Assembly (NCBI RefSeq): GCF_000196795.1
Contig: NC_014259.1
Coordinates: 1,116,001 to 1,180,000 of the forward strand
Origin: Acinetobacter oleivorans DR1
Lineage (GTDB): Bacteria; Pseudomonadota; Gammaproteobacteria; Pseudomonadales; Moraxellaceae
DNA: 64,000 bases
Direction of reading: 5' to 3'
The notes below the pieces were generated by a model, which saw nothing but the letters and a program-made list of their open reading frames with translations, ran no database searches and was not told the origin of the DNA. Both the position numbers and the translations under genes were made by a program. Position 1 is the first letter of the stretch. Each line of letters starts with the position of its first letter. Shown here piece by piece: positions 50,741 to 60,512 of this stretch.

Positions 50741-53011
50741 TTACTTTTCTTGTTGTTGGATTTCCGCAACAGTTAAAGCAGTCATATTGATAAGACGACG
50801 AGTAGTTGCTGTCGGTGTCAAAATATGAACAGGTTTTGCTGCGCCAAGCAAAATTGGACCAATAGTAACGTTGTTACCAGAAGTCGCTTTCAACAAGTTA
50901 AATGAAATATTTGCTGCATCTAGGTTTGGCATAATGAGCAAGTTTGCAGAACCTTTAAAACGCGAACCAGGGAATGCAAATTGACGAATGCTTTCGTCTA
51001 ATGCTGCATCACCATGCATTTCACCTTCAACTTCAAGCTCAGGAGCTTGCTCAGATAAAATACGATAAACTTCACGCATTTTTTGAGCACTTGAATCAGT
51101 TTGGTCACTACCAAAACTTGAATGAGAAAGAAGTGCTACACGTGGAGTAATACCAAAACGACGTACTTCTTCAGCTGCCAAAATAGTCATTTCAGCAAGT
51201 TGTTCAGCAGTCGGGTTAGTGTTTACATAGGTATCTGCAATGAACAAATTACGATCTTCAAGCATTAATGCATTTAACGTGAAGAAGTTGTTCATGCCTT
51301 CTTTAAGACCGATAACATTGCGTACAAAGTCAAGGTGAATGTTATAGCTACTGTAAGTACCACATAACATACCGTCTGCTTTACCGAATTTAACCAGTAG
51401 AGATGCGATTAACGTTGAACGGCGGCGAGCTTCACGTTGAGCATATTCAACTGTGATGCCTTTGCGTTGCATTGTTTGATAGTAATCTTTCCAAAACTCT
51501 TCATACATCGGGTTTTGTTCTTGATCAACAATCTCAATATTTACGCCATGTTGTAAACGTAGGCCTAATTTTTTGATATTCGCTTCAATTACAGCAGTAC
51601 GACCTACTAAAATTGGTTTAGCTAAATCTTCATCAACAGCAATTTGTACTGCACGTAATACGCGCTCGTCTTCACCTTCTGCATATGCAATACGCTTTGG
51701 ATCAGCTTTTGCTTGAGCAAAAATTGGTTTCATCAAGAATGCAGAGTTATATACAAACTCAGACAATTTTTGACGATATACAGCGAAATCTTCGATAGGA
51801 CGAGTTGCTACACCTGAGTCCATTGCAGCTTTAGCAACTGCTGGTGCAATTTCTAAAATTAAACGTTGATCAAGAGGGCGTGGAATTAAATAGTCACGGC
51901 CAAATGAAGCAGATTTTTCACCATATGTTGCAGCATCAGCTTCAACATGAGCCATACGTGCAATTGCATGTACACATGCAATTTTCATGTCTTCATTAAT
52001 TGTAGTTGCGCCAACGTCAAGTGCACCACGGAAAATGTATGGGAAACATAATGCGTTATTTACTTGGTTTGGATAGTCAGAACGACCAGTTGCCATAATG
52101 ACGTCAGAACGTACTTCATGTGCATGTTCAGGTAAAATTTCTGGATCTGGGTTTGCTAAAGCAAAAATAATAGGGTTCTCAGCCATCTGTTTCACCATTT
52201 CTTTGGTGAGAATACCAGCAGCAGAAAGACCCAAGAACATATCAGCGCCAGCCATTACTTCATGAAGCTGAGATGCTGAAATATCTTGAACATAACGTTT
52301 TTTAGATTCGTCTAAGCCTTCACGTGAAGTGGTTAATAGACCACGAGAGTCGGCAACAATGATATTTTCTTTTTTAGCACCAAGCGCACAAAGCAAGTCT
52401 AAACATGAAAGTGCTGCTGCACCTGCACCTGAAGCTACAATTTTGATTTCTTCAATTTTCTTATTTACAAGTTGCAATGCATTGAGCAAAGCAGAACCTA
52501 CAATAATACTTGTACCATGTTGATCGTCATGGAATACAGGAATCTTCATACGTTCACGAAGTTTCTTTTCAATATAGAAACATTCAGGCGCTTTAATATC
52601 TTCGAGGTTGATACCACCAAAGGTTGGCTCAAGAGAGGCAACGATATCTACAATTTTATCTGGATCGTTTTCTGCAATTTCGATGTCAAATACATCTACA
52701 CCAGCAAACTTTTTGAAGAGAACGCCTTTACCTTCCATTACAGGTTTAGAAGCCAATGGGCCAATATTACCTAAACCAAGAACAGCTGTACCGTTAGTTA
52801 CTACAGCAACCAAGTTTCCGCGAGCTGTATATTTAGCAGCAGTTGAAGGATCACGTTCAATCTCTAAACATGGCGCAGCAACTCCGGGTGAGTAGGCTAA
52901 AGCCAAATCTCGTTGGTTGACAAGTTGCTTACTTGGGGTAACGCTGATTTTCCCTGGGTTTGGATATTCATGGTAATTTAAAGCGGCCTGTTTTAAAGAT
53001 TGATCGTCCAT
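50741..53011 (-). CDS. maeB: NADP-dependent malic enzyme MaeB
   Basis: A 756-aa two-domain enzyme converting malate to pyruvate with NADPH. The malic-enzyme domain (1-420) has FHDDQHGTSIIVGSALLNAL, GAGAAALSCLDLL and ANPDPEILPEHA; the C-terminal part (about 430-756) is a phosphotransacetylase-like domain with VGRTAVIEANIKKLGL. The ATG at 53011 is preferred over the in-frame TTG at 53032 because the family starts MDDQSLKQAALNYHEYPNPGK. Single gene; the terminator lies at 50653-50697. Confidence 0.97.
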   Translation of the reverse strand: MDDQSLKQAALNYHEYPNPGKISVTPSKQLVNQRDLALAYSPGVAAPCLEIERDPSTAAKYTARGNLVAVVTNGTAVLGLGNIGPLASKPVMEGKGVLFKKFAGVDVFDIEIAENDPDKIVDIVASLEPTFGGINLEDIKAPECFYIEKKLRERMKIPVFHDDQHGTSIIVGSALLNALQLVNKKIEEIKIVASGAGAAALSCLDLLCALGAKKENIIVADSRGLLTTSREGLDESKKRYVQDISASQLHEVMAGADMFLGLSAAGILTKEMVKQMAENPIIFALANPDPEILPEHAHEVRSDVIMATGRSDYPNQVNNALCFPYIFRGALDVGATTINEDMKIACVHAIARMAHVEADAATYGEKSASFGRDYLIPRPLDQRLILEIAPAVAKAAMDSGVATRPIEDFAVYRQKLSEFVYNSAFLMKPIFAQAKADPKRIAYAEGEDERVLRAVQIAVDEDLAKPILVGRTAVIEANIKKLGLRLQHGVNIEIVDQEQNPMYEEFWKDYYQTMQRKGITVEYAQREARRRSTLIASLLVKFGKADGMLCGTYSSYNIHLDFVRNVIGLKEGMNNFFTLNALMLEDRNLFIADTYVNTNPTAEQLAEMTILAAEEVRRFGITPRVALLSHSSFGSDQTDSSAQKMREVYRILSEQAPELEVEGEMHGDAALDESIRQFAFPGSRFKGSANLLIMPNLDAANISFNLLKATSGNNVTIGPILLGAAKPVHILTPTATTRRLINMTALTVAEIQQQEK

Positions 53012-53249
53012 CTGAGTCTCTATTTGATACAAAAAAGCAAACTAGTCAAATCACTCATTCAGGGAGAAGGCAACTCAGTTCTTTTACTATGCTTTAATTT
53101 TTACCAATTAAGAGAATAGTAGACGAATTGCCAATAGCCCTGTAGTGAGCTAAATGCTAAAGAATATAACACTACTTCTTTATTTCTCACAGTCAAAAAC
53201 GCTCATTTTTGGAAAAAGCAGCATATGTAAAAATAGAGAGTTGGAAGAA

Positions 53250-56102
53250 TTAATAAATATGCGAATCTGTTTGTAGATAAGGAATAATCTGCTCAGCTGG
53301 GATAGGGCGGCTAAAGAAATAGCCTTGTAAAAAATCACATTGCTGTTTTTGCAGATAGGCAACTTGTTCTTCTGTTTCTACACCTTCGGCAACCAATTTA
53401 AGACCCATACTTTTACCCATTGCAATCATGGCATTTACAATCGCTTCTTGTTTGTGATCACCAATTTTAGAAATGAAAGCACGGTCAATTTTTAGTACAT
53501 CAATTGGATATTCAGTTAGGTAAGCCAAAGAGGAGTAACCTGTACCGAAGTCATCTAAAGCAATTGAAATATCTCGTTGTTTTATCGCATGTAATAGCGT
53601 TTTGACGTTATCTGTATTGTCTAATAAAGCCGACTCAGTAATTTCAAGTTCAAGATCAGAACCTTGTATATTATATTTTTGCAAAACTTCATCTAGATCA
53701 TTAAGTAATAAGCCACGATGTATTTGCTGAGCGACAATATTTACAGAGACTTGAACGTTTGTGTAGCCTGCGTTTTTCCATTCTTGTAATTGTTTTCCAA
53801 CTTTATCTAAAACGACTTTACCAATATCTGAAATCAGGCTACTACGCTCAGCAAAAGGTATAAACATATTTGGCATGACTAATCCTTTTTCAGGGTGTTG
53901 CCAACGTATTAATGCTTCAAAACCTATAATAGATTGATCTAGTAGATTAATTTTGGGTTGGTAATAAATGACAAATTCATCATTTTGAATGGCTTTACGT
54001 AACTCTTGTTCTAAATCAGCAGTTTTATATGGATGTTCTGCTTTATTGCAATAGTAAGAAATGGTGTTGCCCCCTAAGCGCTTTGCTTCTGAAAGTGCTT
54101 GTTCTGCATGGTTATTAAGATGGTCAATTTGTCGGCCATGCTCAGGAAAGCATGCCACACCGATAGATGCTGTAATAAAATATTCGTGATTATCAATATA
54201 AAAAGGTGCGTTGAGCGCTTGCAGGATGTTTTGGCAATATTGCTCAATATTTGGATGAATTGGAGAGATTTCATAAATAATTGCAAAATCGTCACTATTT
54301 AAATAGGCAACTAAAATTGCATTAATATTGATTAAGCGTAATCGTTGTGCGAACTGTTTAAGGAGCTCATCACCACTATCATTATTTAAAAATTCATTAA
54401 AAGCGCGGAAACGGTCAATATTTACTCGTATCAGTGCTAAATTTTTAATGTTATATGAAGGGTTTACAAGATATTGATGTAATTGATTGTAATAGTAAAG
54501 ACGATTAGGCAAGTGGGTGAGACTATCGTAATTTTTTAAATAGGAGAGATGTTGTTCCTGACGTTTTTGCTCAGTGAGGTCACGTGCAAATCCAATATAA
54601 TTTGTAATTTGATGGAACTCATCTTTGACCACATTGATGTGTAACCACAAATAGACGCTTTTGCCAGAACTAAACTTTTCATCGAATTGACCCATATATT
54701 CCCCAGTTTCGAGGAGCTGTTGGGTAATTGAAGTGTGAAATTGTTGTTGTAATTCTTTTTGATTAATCGCAATGCTAAATAATTCTTTATTTAGAAGTTC
54801 CGATTTAGAAAATCCGGTTAATTTTTCGTAGTAAGGGTTAATATCAATATAGTTTAGGTGTTCGTCTAAAATGAAGATGCCTTCGGCTGCTTGTTCAAGC
54901 ACAATTGCCGATAGTCTTAAGTGTTCTTGATCTTTTTTCTCTTGATGTATATCTCGAGTCATCCCAACCATTCGAAGCGCTTTTTGTGTTTTGGGATCTC
55001 TGGTAATGACACGACCTACATCATGAATCCATCGCCATGAACCATCTCGACGTAAAATCCTAAAATTGATATTAAAATGATCTGTAATTCCTTCCAGATG
55101 TTGTTTTAAACGCTCGTTAAACAGTTTCTTATCGCTTGGATGTACGCGGTCTAAAATAGTATTGAGATGAATAACGGTCGTTTGAGTCAGCTTTTGTTGA
55201 TCGAAAAAGGTAATTTCTAATTTTTGATTTTCAATATCCCAGTCCCAAGGTCGAATGCCTGCCGTTTCATTTGCAAAAGCTAAATTGTAGTGGTGGCTTT
55301 CGAGTTGCTCATTCATTTTAGTGAGATCGTATGTGCGTTCACGTACTTTTTGTTCTAGTAAATGGTTATTAAATTGAAGCTGGGCTTCAATATCTTTCGA
55401 TTTATTCACTTCTTGTTGAAGTTGTACACATAACTCTTCAGCCCATTGGGTATGTTGTTCTGAAATTTGAATGAGCTGTTTATTTCTAAATAATAGTTGA
55501 GAAATTTTTTGATAGTTACGTTGAGTTGCGTAAGCACAGAGTATGGTAGCTATGAAAGCGATGTTATAGGCGAAATAAAAAGGCAGCTGAGTAATGGGTG
55601 TATGTGTAAATTGTGCAATTAATAGGGGTAATGTACTGGGAATAAATAAGAGATAAAAGTATCGAGGTTGTTGCGTTAAAAAAGTCAGTCCAATGATATG
55701 GGCAGAAGTGATAAACAAAGCAATTAAAATATGAGCATCTGGTAGGGTGACAAGCTCTTGAGGAAGATAAAAGTGAATAACCGTAACCGATGCCCCTAAT
55801 AAAACTCCTGAAATAAAACAAATGCTTTGTAAGATAAGATCAGCTTTTTTAATAAAGTTAATAGTACGATAGTGCGTTAAAATATTTGGAACAAATAATA
55901 GGCAGGTAAGAGAGGCAACAGTGAGGCCCATAGACCAGTTAAATATTGTTATTGAAGATAAAAAATAATAAGAAAAAATAGCGTATGAGATGAGACATAG
56001 CAGTATTAAGCTAACTAAATACCAGCGTATATATTGAATTGAAAGTTTTAGCTGCTCAATTTTTGTTTGATGCTGTAAATATTCTTCCTGAAGCCCAGAC
56101 AT
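53250..56102 (-). CDS. Membrane GGDEF-EAL protein with degenerate GGDEF
   Basis: A 950-aa c-di-GMP signalling protein. The N-terminus has about seven membrane segments (25-205), then a short coiled coil (230-265), two PAS-type sensors (about 275-400 and 400-520), a GGDEF domain (535-690) and an EAL domain (705-945). The GGDEF signature is replaced by NSDDF (VAYLNSDDFAII), so the cyclase is probably inactive. The EAL motifs are intact: GFEALIRWQHPE, ELEITESALL, DDFGTGYSSL and EGVETEEQ, so phosphodiesterase activity is likely. Single gene between maeB and rsmE; the signal sensed is unknown. Confidence 0.92.
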   Translation of the reverse strand: MSGLQEEYLQHQTKIEQLKLSIQYIRWYLVSLILLCLISYAIFSYYFLSSITIFNWSMGLTVASLTCLLFVPNILTHYRTINFIKKADLILQSICFISGVLLGASVTVIHFYLPQELVTLPDAHILIALFITSAHIIGLTFLTQQPRYFYLLFIPSTLPLLIAQFTHTPITQLPFYFAYNIAFIATILCAYATQRNYQKISQLLFRNKQLIQISEQHTQWAEELCVQLQQEVNKSKDIEAQLQFNNHLLEQKVRERTYDLTKMNEQLESHHYNLAFANETAGIRPWDWDIENQKLEITFFDQQKLTQTTVIHLNTILDRVHPSDKKLFNERLKQHLEGITDHFNINFRILRRDGSWRWIHDVGRVITRDPKTQKALRMVGMTRDIHQEKKDQEHLRLSAIVLEQAAEGIFILDEHLNYIDINPYYEKLTGFSKSELLNKELFSIAINQKELQQQFHTSITQQLLETGEYMGQFDEKFSSGKSVYLWLHINVVKDEFHQITNYIGFARDLTEQKRQEQHLSYLKNYDSLTHLPNRLYYYNQLHQYLVNPSYNIKNLALIRVNIDRFRAFNEFLNNDSGDELLKQFAQRLRLININAILVAYLNSDDFAIIYEISPIHPNIEQYCQNILQALNAPFYIDNHEYFITASIGVACFPEHGRQIDHLNNHAEQALSEAKRLGGNTISYYCNKAEHPYKTADLEQELRKAIQNDEFVIYYQPKINLLDQSIIGFEALIRWQHPEKGLVMPNMFIPFAERSSLISDIGKVVLDKVGKQLQEWKNAGYTNVQVSVNIVAQQIHRGLLLNDLDEVLQKYNIQGSDLELEITESALLDNTDNVKTLLHAIKQRDISIALDDFGTGYSSLAYLTEYPIDVLKIDRAFISKIGDHKQEAIVNAMIAMGKSMGLKLVAEGVETEEQVAYLQKQQCDFLQGYFFSRPIPAEQIIPYLQTDSHIY

Positions 56103-56236
56103 AAGATTTTTCTATCCTATTTTTTTACATATATACAGAAAGAATCTGATTTATCAGTGATAAAGAATTTGAAATTTTATTCATACAATAAAAGTAAATT
56201 AACTTTAAATAGCGATTTAATCAATGTTCAATGAAC

Positions 56237-56959
56237 TTAGGTGGATAAAAACCGATAATTTAAAATAGATAAGGCGACGACTGGTGCAGTTTCTGTACGT
56301 AAAACACGGTCACCAATGCACCAGTTCATAAAACCAGCTTGATTGGCTTGAGTAATTTCATTCTCGCTTAAACCGCCTTCTGGTCCAATTAACAAAGCAA
56401 GTTCAGGTTGGATGCCTGCTAATACATCTTTTTGTTCTTTTTCTGGCGCTAAAACAAATTTAGATTGAGGAAGTTCTGAAGAACTTAACCATTCATTAAG
56501 AGAGATAGGGGCTAATACTTCTGGGACTAAGTTCAAGCCACATTGCTCACAGGCTGCAATTGCAACAGCTTGCCAGTGATCTAATTTTTTTTGATCTCGG
56601 TCATATTTTAAACGCATTTCACAGCGGTCACTGGTTAAAAGCTGAATCTTGCTTACGCCAAGTTCAGTGGCTTTCTGAATGGCATAATCCATTCGGTCAC
56701 CTTTACTCATGACCTGACCAAGAACTGCTTTAAATGGGGCATTACGGTTATTAGGGTTAAAATTCTCAAGTGTGACAAACGCATTTTTTTTATTAATTTC
56801 GCTTAATGTCGCGAGATATTCGCCACCTTGGCCATTAAAGAGAGTCGCTTGTTCTTGTAATTGTGCACGTAAGACACGCACCCAATGATGAAATACTGAT
56901 TCAGTTAGTTGAATAGTTGAACCAACTGTAAGTTCAGTTTCGATAAAAAAACGATTCAT
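56237..56959 (-). CDS. rsmE: 16S rRNA m3U1498 methyltransferase RsmE
   Basis: A 240-aa SPOUT-class methyltransferase. The PUA-like N-terminal domain begins NRFFIETELTVGSTIQL and holds VFHHWVRVLR; the knotted C-terminal domain has GPEGGLSENEI and the Leu-Arg-Thr-Glu-Thr-Ala motif in GDRVLRTETAPVVAL. It methylates U1498 of 16S rRNA. Third gene after ahcY and metF on the same strand, 18 bp from metF. Confidence 0.97.
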   Translation of the reverse strand: MNRFFIETELTVGSTIQLTESVFHHWVRVLRAQLQEQATLFNGQGGEYLATLSEINKKNAFVTLENFNPNNRNAPFKAVLGQVMSKGDRMDYAIQKATELGVSKIQLLTSDRCEMRLKYDRDQKKLDHWQAVAIAACEQCGLNLVPEVLAPISLNEWLSSSELPQSKFVLAPEKEQKDVLAGIQPELALLIGPEGGLSENEITQANQAGFMNWCIGDRVLRTETAPVVALSILNYRFLST

Positions 56960-56977
56960 TGGGTACGCCTTACAAAA

Positions 56978-57814
56978 TTAATTTAAACCAAGATCAACAA
57001 CGAGTTGACGAGTAGGTTCGACTTGATTCATTGAATAGAAATGTAAGCTTGGTGCACCACCTGCGATCAGGCGTTCACATAGCTTCACAACAACTTCATG
57101 ACCAAAAGCTTTAATACTCTCGCTGTCATCGCCATAGGCTTGTAATTGTTTACGGATCCAACGAGGAATCTCTGCGCCAGTACCATCAGCAAAGCGAATT
57201 AAATTGCTGGCATTGGTAATCGGCATGATGCCAGGAGCAACAGGAATATTAACTCCAGCTTTTTCCAAACGTTCAATAAAATAAAAGTATGAGTCTGGAT
57301 TAAAGAAGAATTGTGTAATTCCTGCATTAGCGCCAGCTTGTACTTTTTCAATAAAACGTTGGATATCTGAATCAAGGTTTTCAGCTTGAGGGTGCATTTC
57401 AGGATAAGCTGCAACTTCAATATGAAAATGATCACCTGAGTGCTCACGAATAAAACGTACTAAATCTTGAGCATAAGGAAGTTCGCCAAGCCCGACTTGA
57501 CCAGAAGGTAAGTCACCGCGTAAAGCGACAATACGGTTAATGCCTTGAGCTTTATATAAATCTAGTAACTCAGCAATACGCGTTTTATCATCACCAATGC
57601 ATGAAAGGTGAGGTGCAACTGGTGTACCTTTACCATTGAAATCGTCAATAGCAGCAAGAGTACGTTCGCGAGTAGAACCACCAGCACCATAGGTAATCGA
57701 GAAGAAATCTGGATTTAATAGTTGTAATTCTTGATGAACAATACGAAGTTTTTCAGCACCGGCATCAGTTTTCGGTGGGAAAAACTCAAAAGAAATGGGT
57801 ATACGTTTAGTCAT
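56978..57814 (-). CDS. metF: Methylenetetrahydrofolate reductase MetF
   Basis: A 278-aa FAD enzyme that makes methyl-THF for methionine synthesis. The family start is MTKRIPISFEFFPPKT, which fixes the ATG at 57814 rather than the longer frame; AAGGA lies 7 nt ahead. Visible: FFSITYGAGGSTRERT, APHLSCIGDDKTRI, RIVALRGDLPSG and FFFNPDSYFYFIERL. It lies 74 bp after ahcY, with a hairpin between, so the two share the SAH-methionine theme and possibly one transcript. Confidence 0.97.
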   Translation of the reverse strand: MTKRIPISFEFFPPKTDAGAEKLRIVHQELQLLNPDFFSITYGAGGSTRERTLAAIDDFNGKGTPVAPHLSCIGDDKTRIAELLDLYKAQGINRIVALRGDLPSGQVGLGELPYAQDLVRFIREHSGDHFHIEVAAYPEMHPQAENLDSDIQRFIEKVQAGANAGITQFFFNPDSYFYFIERLEKAGVNIPVAPGIMPITNASNLIRFADGTGAEIPRWIRKQLQAYGDDSESIKAFGHEVVVKLCERLIAGGAPSLHFYSMNQVEPTRQLVVDLGLN

Positions 57815-57850
57815 GTCAAATCCTTGTAAACAGCGAAACAATATTTTTAG

Positions 57851-57882
57851 AAAAAAGGGCAGTCGGTTCACCGTCTGCCCTT
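57851..57882 (-). terminator. Hairpin between ahcY and metF
   Basis: On the minus strand AAGGGCAG.CGG and CCG.CTGCCCTTTTTT pair with a 4-nt loop and one mismatch, followed by T residues. It looks like an intrinsic terminator, probably partial, inside the methyl-cycle operon. Confidence 0.75.
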
Positions 57883-57888
57883 AAGTTC

Positions 57889-59271
57889 TTAGTATTTGTA
57901 AGCGTCAGACTTGAATGGTCCCTCAACAGCAACACCTAAATAGCCAGCTTGCTCTTGAGTTAATTGAGTAAGTACACCACCAAAACCTGCAACCATTGCC
58001 GCAGCAACTTCTTCGTCAAGTTTCTTAGGAAGAACTTCTACACGAATTTTTGCAGCTTTTTCGTTTGCAGGAAGGTCAGCAAATTTCTCTTGGAATAAGT
58101 GAATTTGACCTAACACTTGGTTAGCAAAAGAACCATCCATCACGCGTGATGGGTGACCAGTTGCATTACCTAGGTTTACAAGACGACCTTCAGAAAGAAG
58201 AATGAGGTAGTTGTTTTCGTCTTCTGAACGATAAACTTGATGAACTTGTGGCTTCACTTCAACCCACTTGTAACCACGTAAATAAGCTGTGTCGATTTCT
58301 GTGTCGAAGTGACCGATGTTACATACAACTGCACCAGCTTTTAAGCTATCTAACATTGCAGCATCACATACGTGGTAGTTACCAGTAGTCGTTACAACAA
58401 GGTCAGTGTTGCCAAGTAAGTCTTGGTTAATATCTTCTTTTTTACCTGTTTGTACGCCGTTTTTGTATGGAGATACAACTTCGTAGCCGTCCATACATGC
58501 TTGCATTGCACAAATTGGATCAACTTCAGTTACACGAACAATCATGCCTTCTTGACGTAAAGATTGAGCAGAACCTTTACCAACGTCACCGTAACCGATC
58601 ACAAGCGCACGACGACCAGATAAAAGCATGTCAGTTGCACGTTTGATTGCATCATTTAATGAGTGACGGCAACCATATTTGTTGTCATTTTTAGATTTAG
58701 TAACTGAGTCATTTACGTTAATTGCAGGTACTTTCAAAGAACCGTCTTTCCACATTTCGATAAGACGTTGAACACCTGTAGTCGTTTCTTCAGTAATACC
58801 GTGAATGCGTTCTAAAAGAGCAGGGTATTTTTCATGAACAAGAGCAGTTAAGTCACCGCCATCGTCCAAAATCATGTTGGCATCCCAAGGTTGACCATTA
58901 ACATTCACTTGTTGTTCAAGGCACCATACATATTCTTCTTCAGTTTCGCCTTTCCAAGCAAAAACAGGAATACCGCGAGCAGCTATTGCAGCAGCAGCAT
59001 GGTCTTGAGTCGAGAAAATGTTACATGAAGTCCAACGAACTTCAGCACCTAATTCAACAAGCGTTTCAATAAGAACCGCTGTTTGAATGGTCATGTGAAT
59101 ACAACCAAGGATTTTTGCACCAGCAAGTGGTTTGGACGCTGCATAACGTTTACGTAAACCAATTAGAGCTGGCATTTCTGCTTCAGCAAGTTTGATTTCT
59201 TTACGACCGTAGTCAGCAAGAGAGATGTCAGCAACTTTATAATCTGTAAATGAAGCATTAACCGCGTTCAT
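57889..59271 (-). CDS. ahcY: S-adenosylhomocysteine hydrolase AhcY
   Basis: A 460-aa NAD-dependent enzyme splitting S-adenosylhomocysteine into homocysteine and adenosine. Recognisable parts: GCIHMTIQTAVLIETLVELG, EEYVWCLEQQ, DDGGDLT, NVNDSVTKSKNDNKYGCR and the Rossmann motif VIGYGDVGKGSAQSLR. AGGAG 7 nt before the ATG at 59271 fixes the start; the longer frame extends into the riboswitch. Transcription should be controlled by the SAH riboswitch at 59311-59430. Downstream are metF and rsmE. Confidence 0.98.
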   Translation of the reverse strand: MNAVNASFTDYKVADISLADYGRKEIKLAEAEMPALIGLRKRYAASKPLAGAKILGCIHMTIQTAVLIETLVELGAEVRWTSCNIFSTQDHAAAAIAARGIPVFAWKGETEEEYVWCLEQQVNVNGQPWDANMILDDGGDLTALVHEKYPALLERIHGITEETTTGVQRLIEMWKDGSLKVPAINVNDSVTKSKNDNKYGCRHSLNDAIKRATDMLLSGRRALVIGYGDVGKGSAQSLRQEGMIVRVTEVDPICAMQACMDGYEVVSPYKNGVQTGKKEDINQDLLGNTDLVVTTTGNYHVCDAAMLDSLKAGAVVCNIGHFDTEIDTAYLRGYKWVEVKPQVHQVYRSEDENNYLILLSEGRLVNLGNATGHPSRVMDGSFANQVLGQIHLFQEKFADLPANEKAAKIRVEVLPKKLDEEVAAAMVAGFGGVLTQLTQEQAGYLGVAVEGPFKSDAYKY

Positions 59272-59310
59272 TACGATCTCCTTAATTAAAAATAAAAATT
59301 GATCATTATG

Positions 59311-59430
59311 TTCGCGGATGCCGTTGTTGATTAGAGGCTTATTCTTGAAGGCCGGTCTAACCGAATCGTCGAGCCTAGCGATTTCACATTTATGTACCTG
59401 TGAAAAAGTCGCAGCATCCCTCGACTGCGG
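59311..59430 (-). ncRNA. SAH riboswitch upstream of ahcY
   Basis: On the minus strand the leader contains GTCGAG near the 5' end pairing perfectly with CTCGAC (P1), GCGA pairing with TCGC (P2) capped by a TCACA/TGTGA hairpin, and GGATGC pairing with GCATCC further on to close a pseudoknot. The conserved pieces GAGGGATGCTGCGAC, AGGCTCGAC and AACGGCATCC fit the SAH riboswitch class, which is normally found before ahcY and turns expression on when S-adenosylhomocysteine is high. It is followed by ahcY 40 bp later. Confidence 0.9.
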
Positions 59431-59433
59431 AGT

Positions 59434-59462
59434 ATTGTACTCACATTTTAGTTTTGTTCCAA
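59434..59462 (-). promoter_or_regulatory. Promoter of the ahcY riboswitch leader
   Basis: On the minus strand TTGGAA (59457-59462) and TACAAT (59434-59439) are 17 bp apart. The start point would fall at about 59427, right at the 5' edge of the riboswitch. Confidence 0.8.
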
Positions 59463-59555
59463 TGTAGATTGTATAAAAACGTATCAACCGTATTCAGCGG
59501 CACGGTGATGTCTTAAACTTGATTGGCGATAAAAATAAAGATGTGAAATAAGTGG

Positions 59556-60383
59556 ATGAATGAAAAGTTGGATTCTTTAAAAGAAAATATAGTCGTTATA
59601 TTGGGTGTTCTTGCAGCAGTTTTCGGGCTTTTTTTGATGTTTTTCTATGGGGAAAATCTACGCATCGTGATCTATGCCATCGGATTTCATTTCACTATTT
59701 ATTTGTTCATTCTTAGAAAATATATTTCAAGCCATCGGATTTTATTTCATATTATTTCAATCTTTACTTGTTATGTGCTTTTGCAAATCGTTTGGGGAGC
59801 TTCTCCTAAATTACAATTAAAAGAATTTGAATGGACGCATCCGCATTGGCAGCCTACTTATCAGGTTCAGCTGGTCGATTCAAAATCAGATGTTTATAGG
59901 CGTTCGAGAAGTGTCAGTTATGCCTATGTGCGTGTGATTTATCAATATGAATATCAGGGGCAACATTATTCAGCGGAGCAGAGTGATTTAGTACGCCAAT
60001 ATTCAATGTTATTGACAGATGAACCCCCAGAACTACGCCAGCTCTCTGAATCTAAATTGAAACATCAATTTTTAAATGGTCAGGCTGTGGTATTAGTCAA
60101 TCCAGCTAAACCGCAAGAATCCATATTCTTTTATTCGCAACAATGGCTTGATATACGGGGTTCATGGCTTGCAAAGATTTTATGGGGTATACAGTTAGTA
60201 TCTATCTTTATCTTATTGGCGATTTTGGGCTTAATTATAAAGAAAGTCATCAATCCAAAAAATAAAATTCAAGTATGGTCAAAGCCGAAAAGGTATTTGT
60301 TTATAGCCATCTTCTTTATAGGAGGGTGGGCGGTATTGTTTGTAAGCTGGATTTTATTTTTGTATATCAAAAATGCACCATGA
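59556..60383 (+). CDS. DUF3592 membrane protein
   Basis: A 275-aa protein with three N-terminal hydrophobic segments (about 13-30, 36-50, 61-80), a soluble loop and two C-terminal segments (about 210-230 and 248-270). The loop contains YQYEYQGQHYSAEQ and AVVLVNPAKPQESIF, the recurrent pattern of DUF3592, whose members are membrane proteins of unknown function. It is divergent from ahcY. Confidence 0.83.
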   Translation: MNEKLDSLKENIVVILGVLAAVFGLFLMFFYGENLRIVIYAIGFHFTIYLFILRKYISSHRILFHIISIFTCYVLLQIVWGASPKLQLKEFEWTHPHWQPTYQVQLVDSKSDVYRRSRSVSYAYVRVIYQYEYQGQHYSAEQSDLVRQYSMLLTDEPPELRQLSESKLKHQFLNGQAVVLVNPAKPQESIFFYSQQWLDIRGSWLAKILWGIQLVSIFILLAILGLIIKKVINPKNKIQVWSKPKRYLFIAIFFIGGWAVLFVSWILFLYIKNAP

Positions 60384-60512
60384 CGATTTAAGAAATTAAA
60401 TGCAAACGACTTTGTTGCACAAAGCTTTATAAATTGAAGCTTTGCTAATTAATCTTAATTTTAGAGATAGATTTATATATCATCCGCCTCATATCATCTT
60501 GAGAGTGAATCT

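Noticed and set aside
52472..52895. Antisense frames within maeB
   Set aside because: They are shadows of the malic enzyme gene on the other strand.
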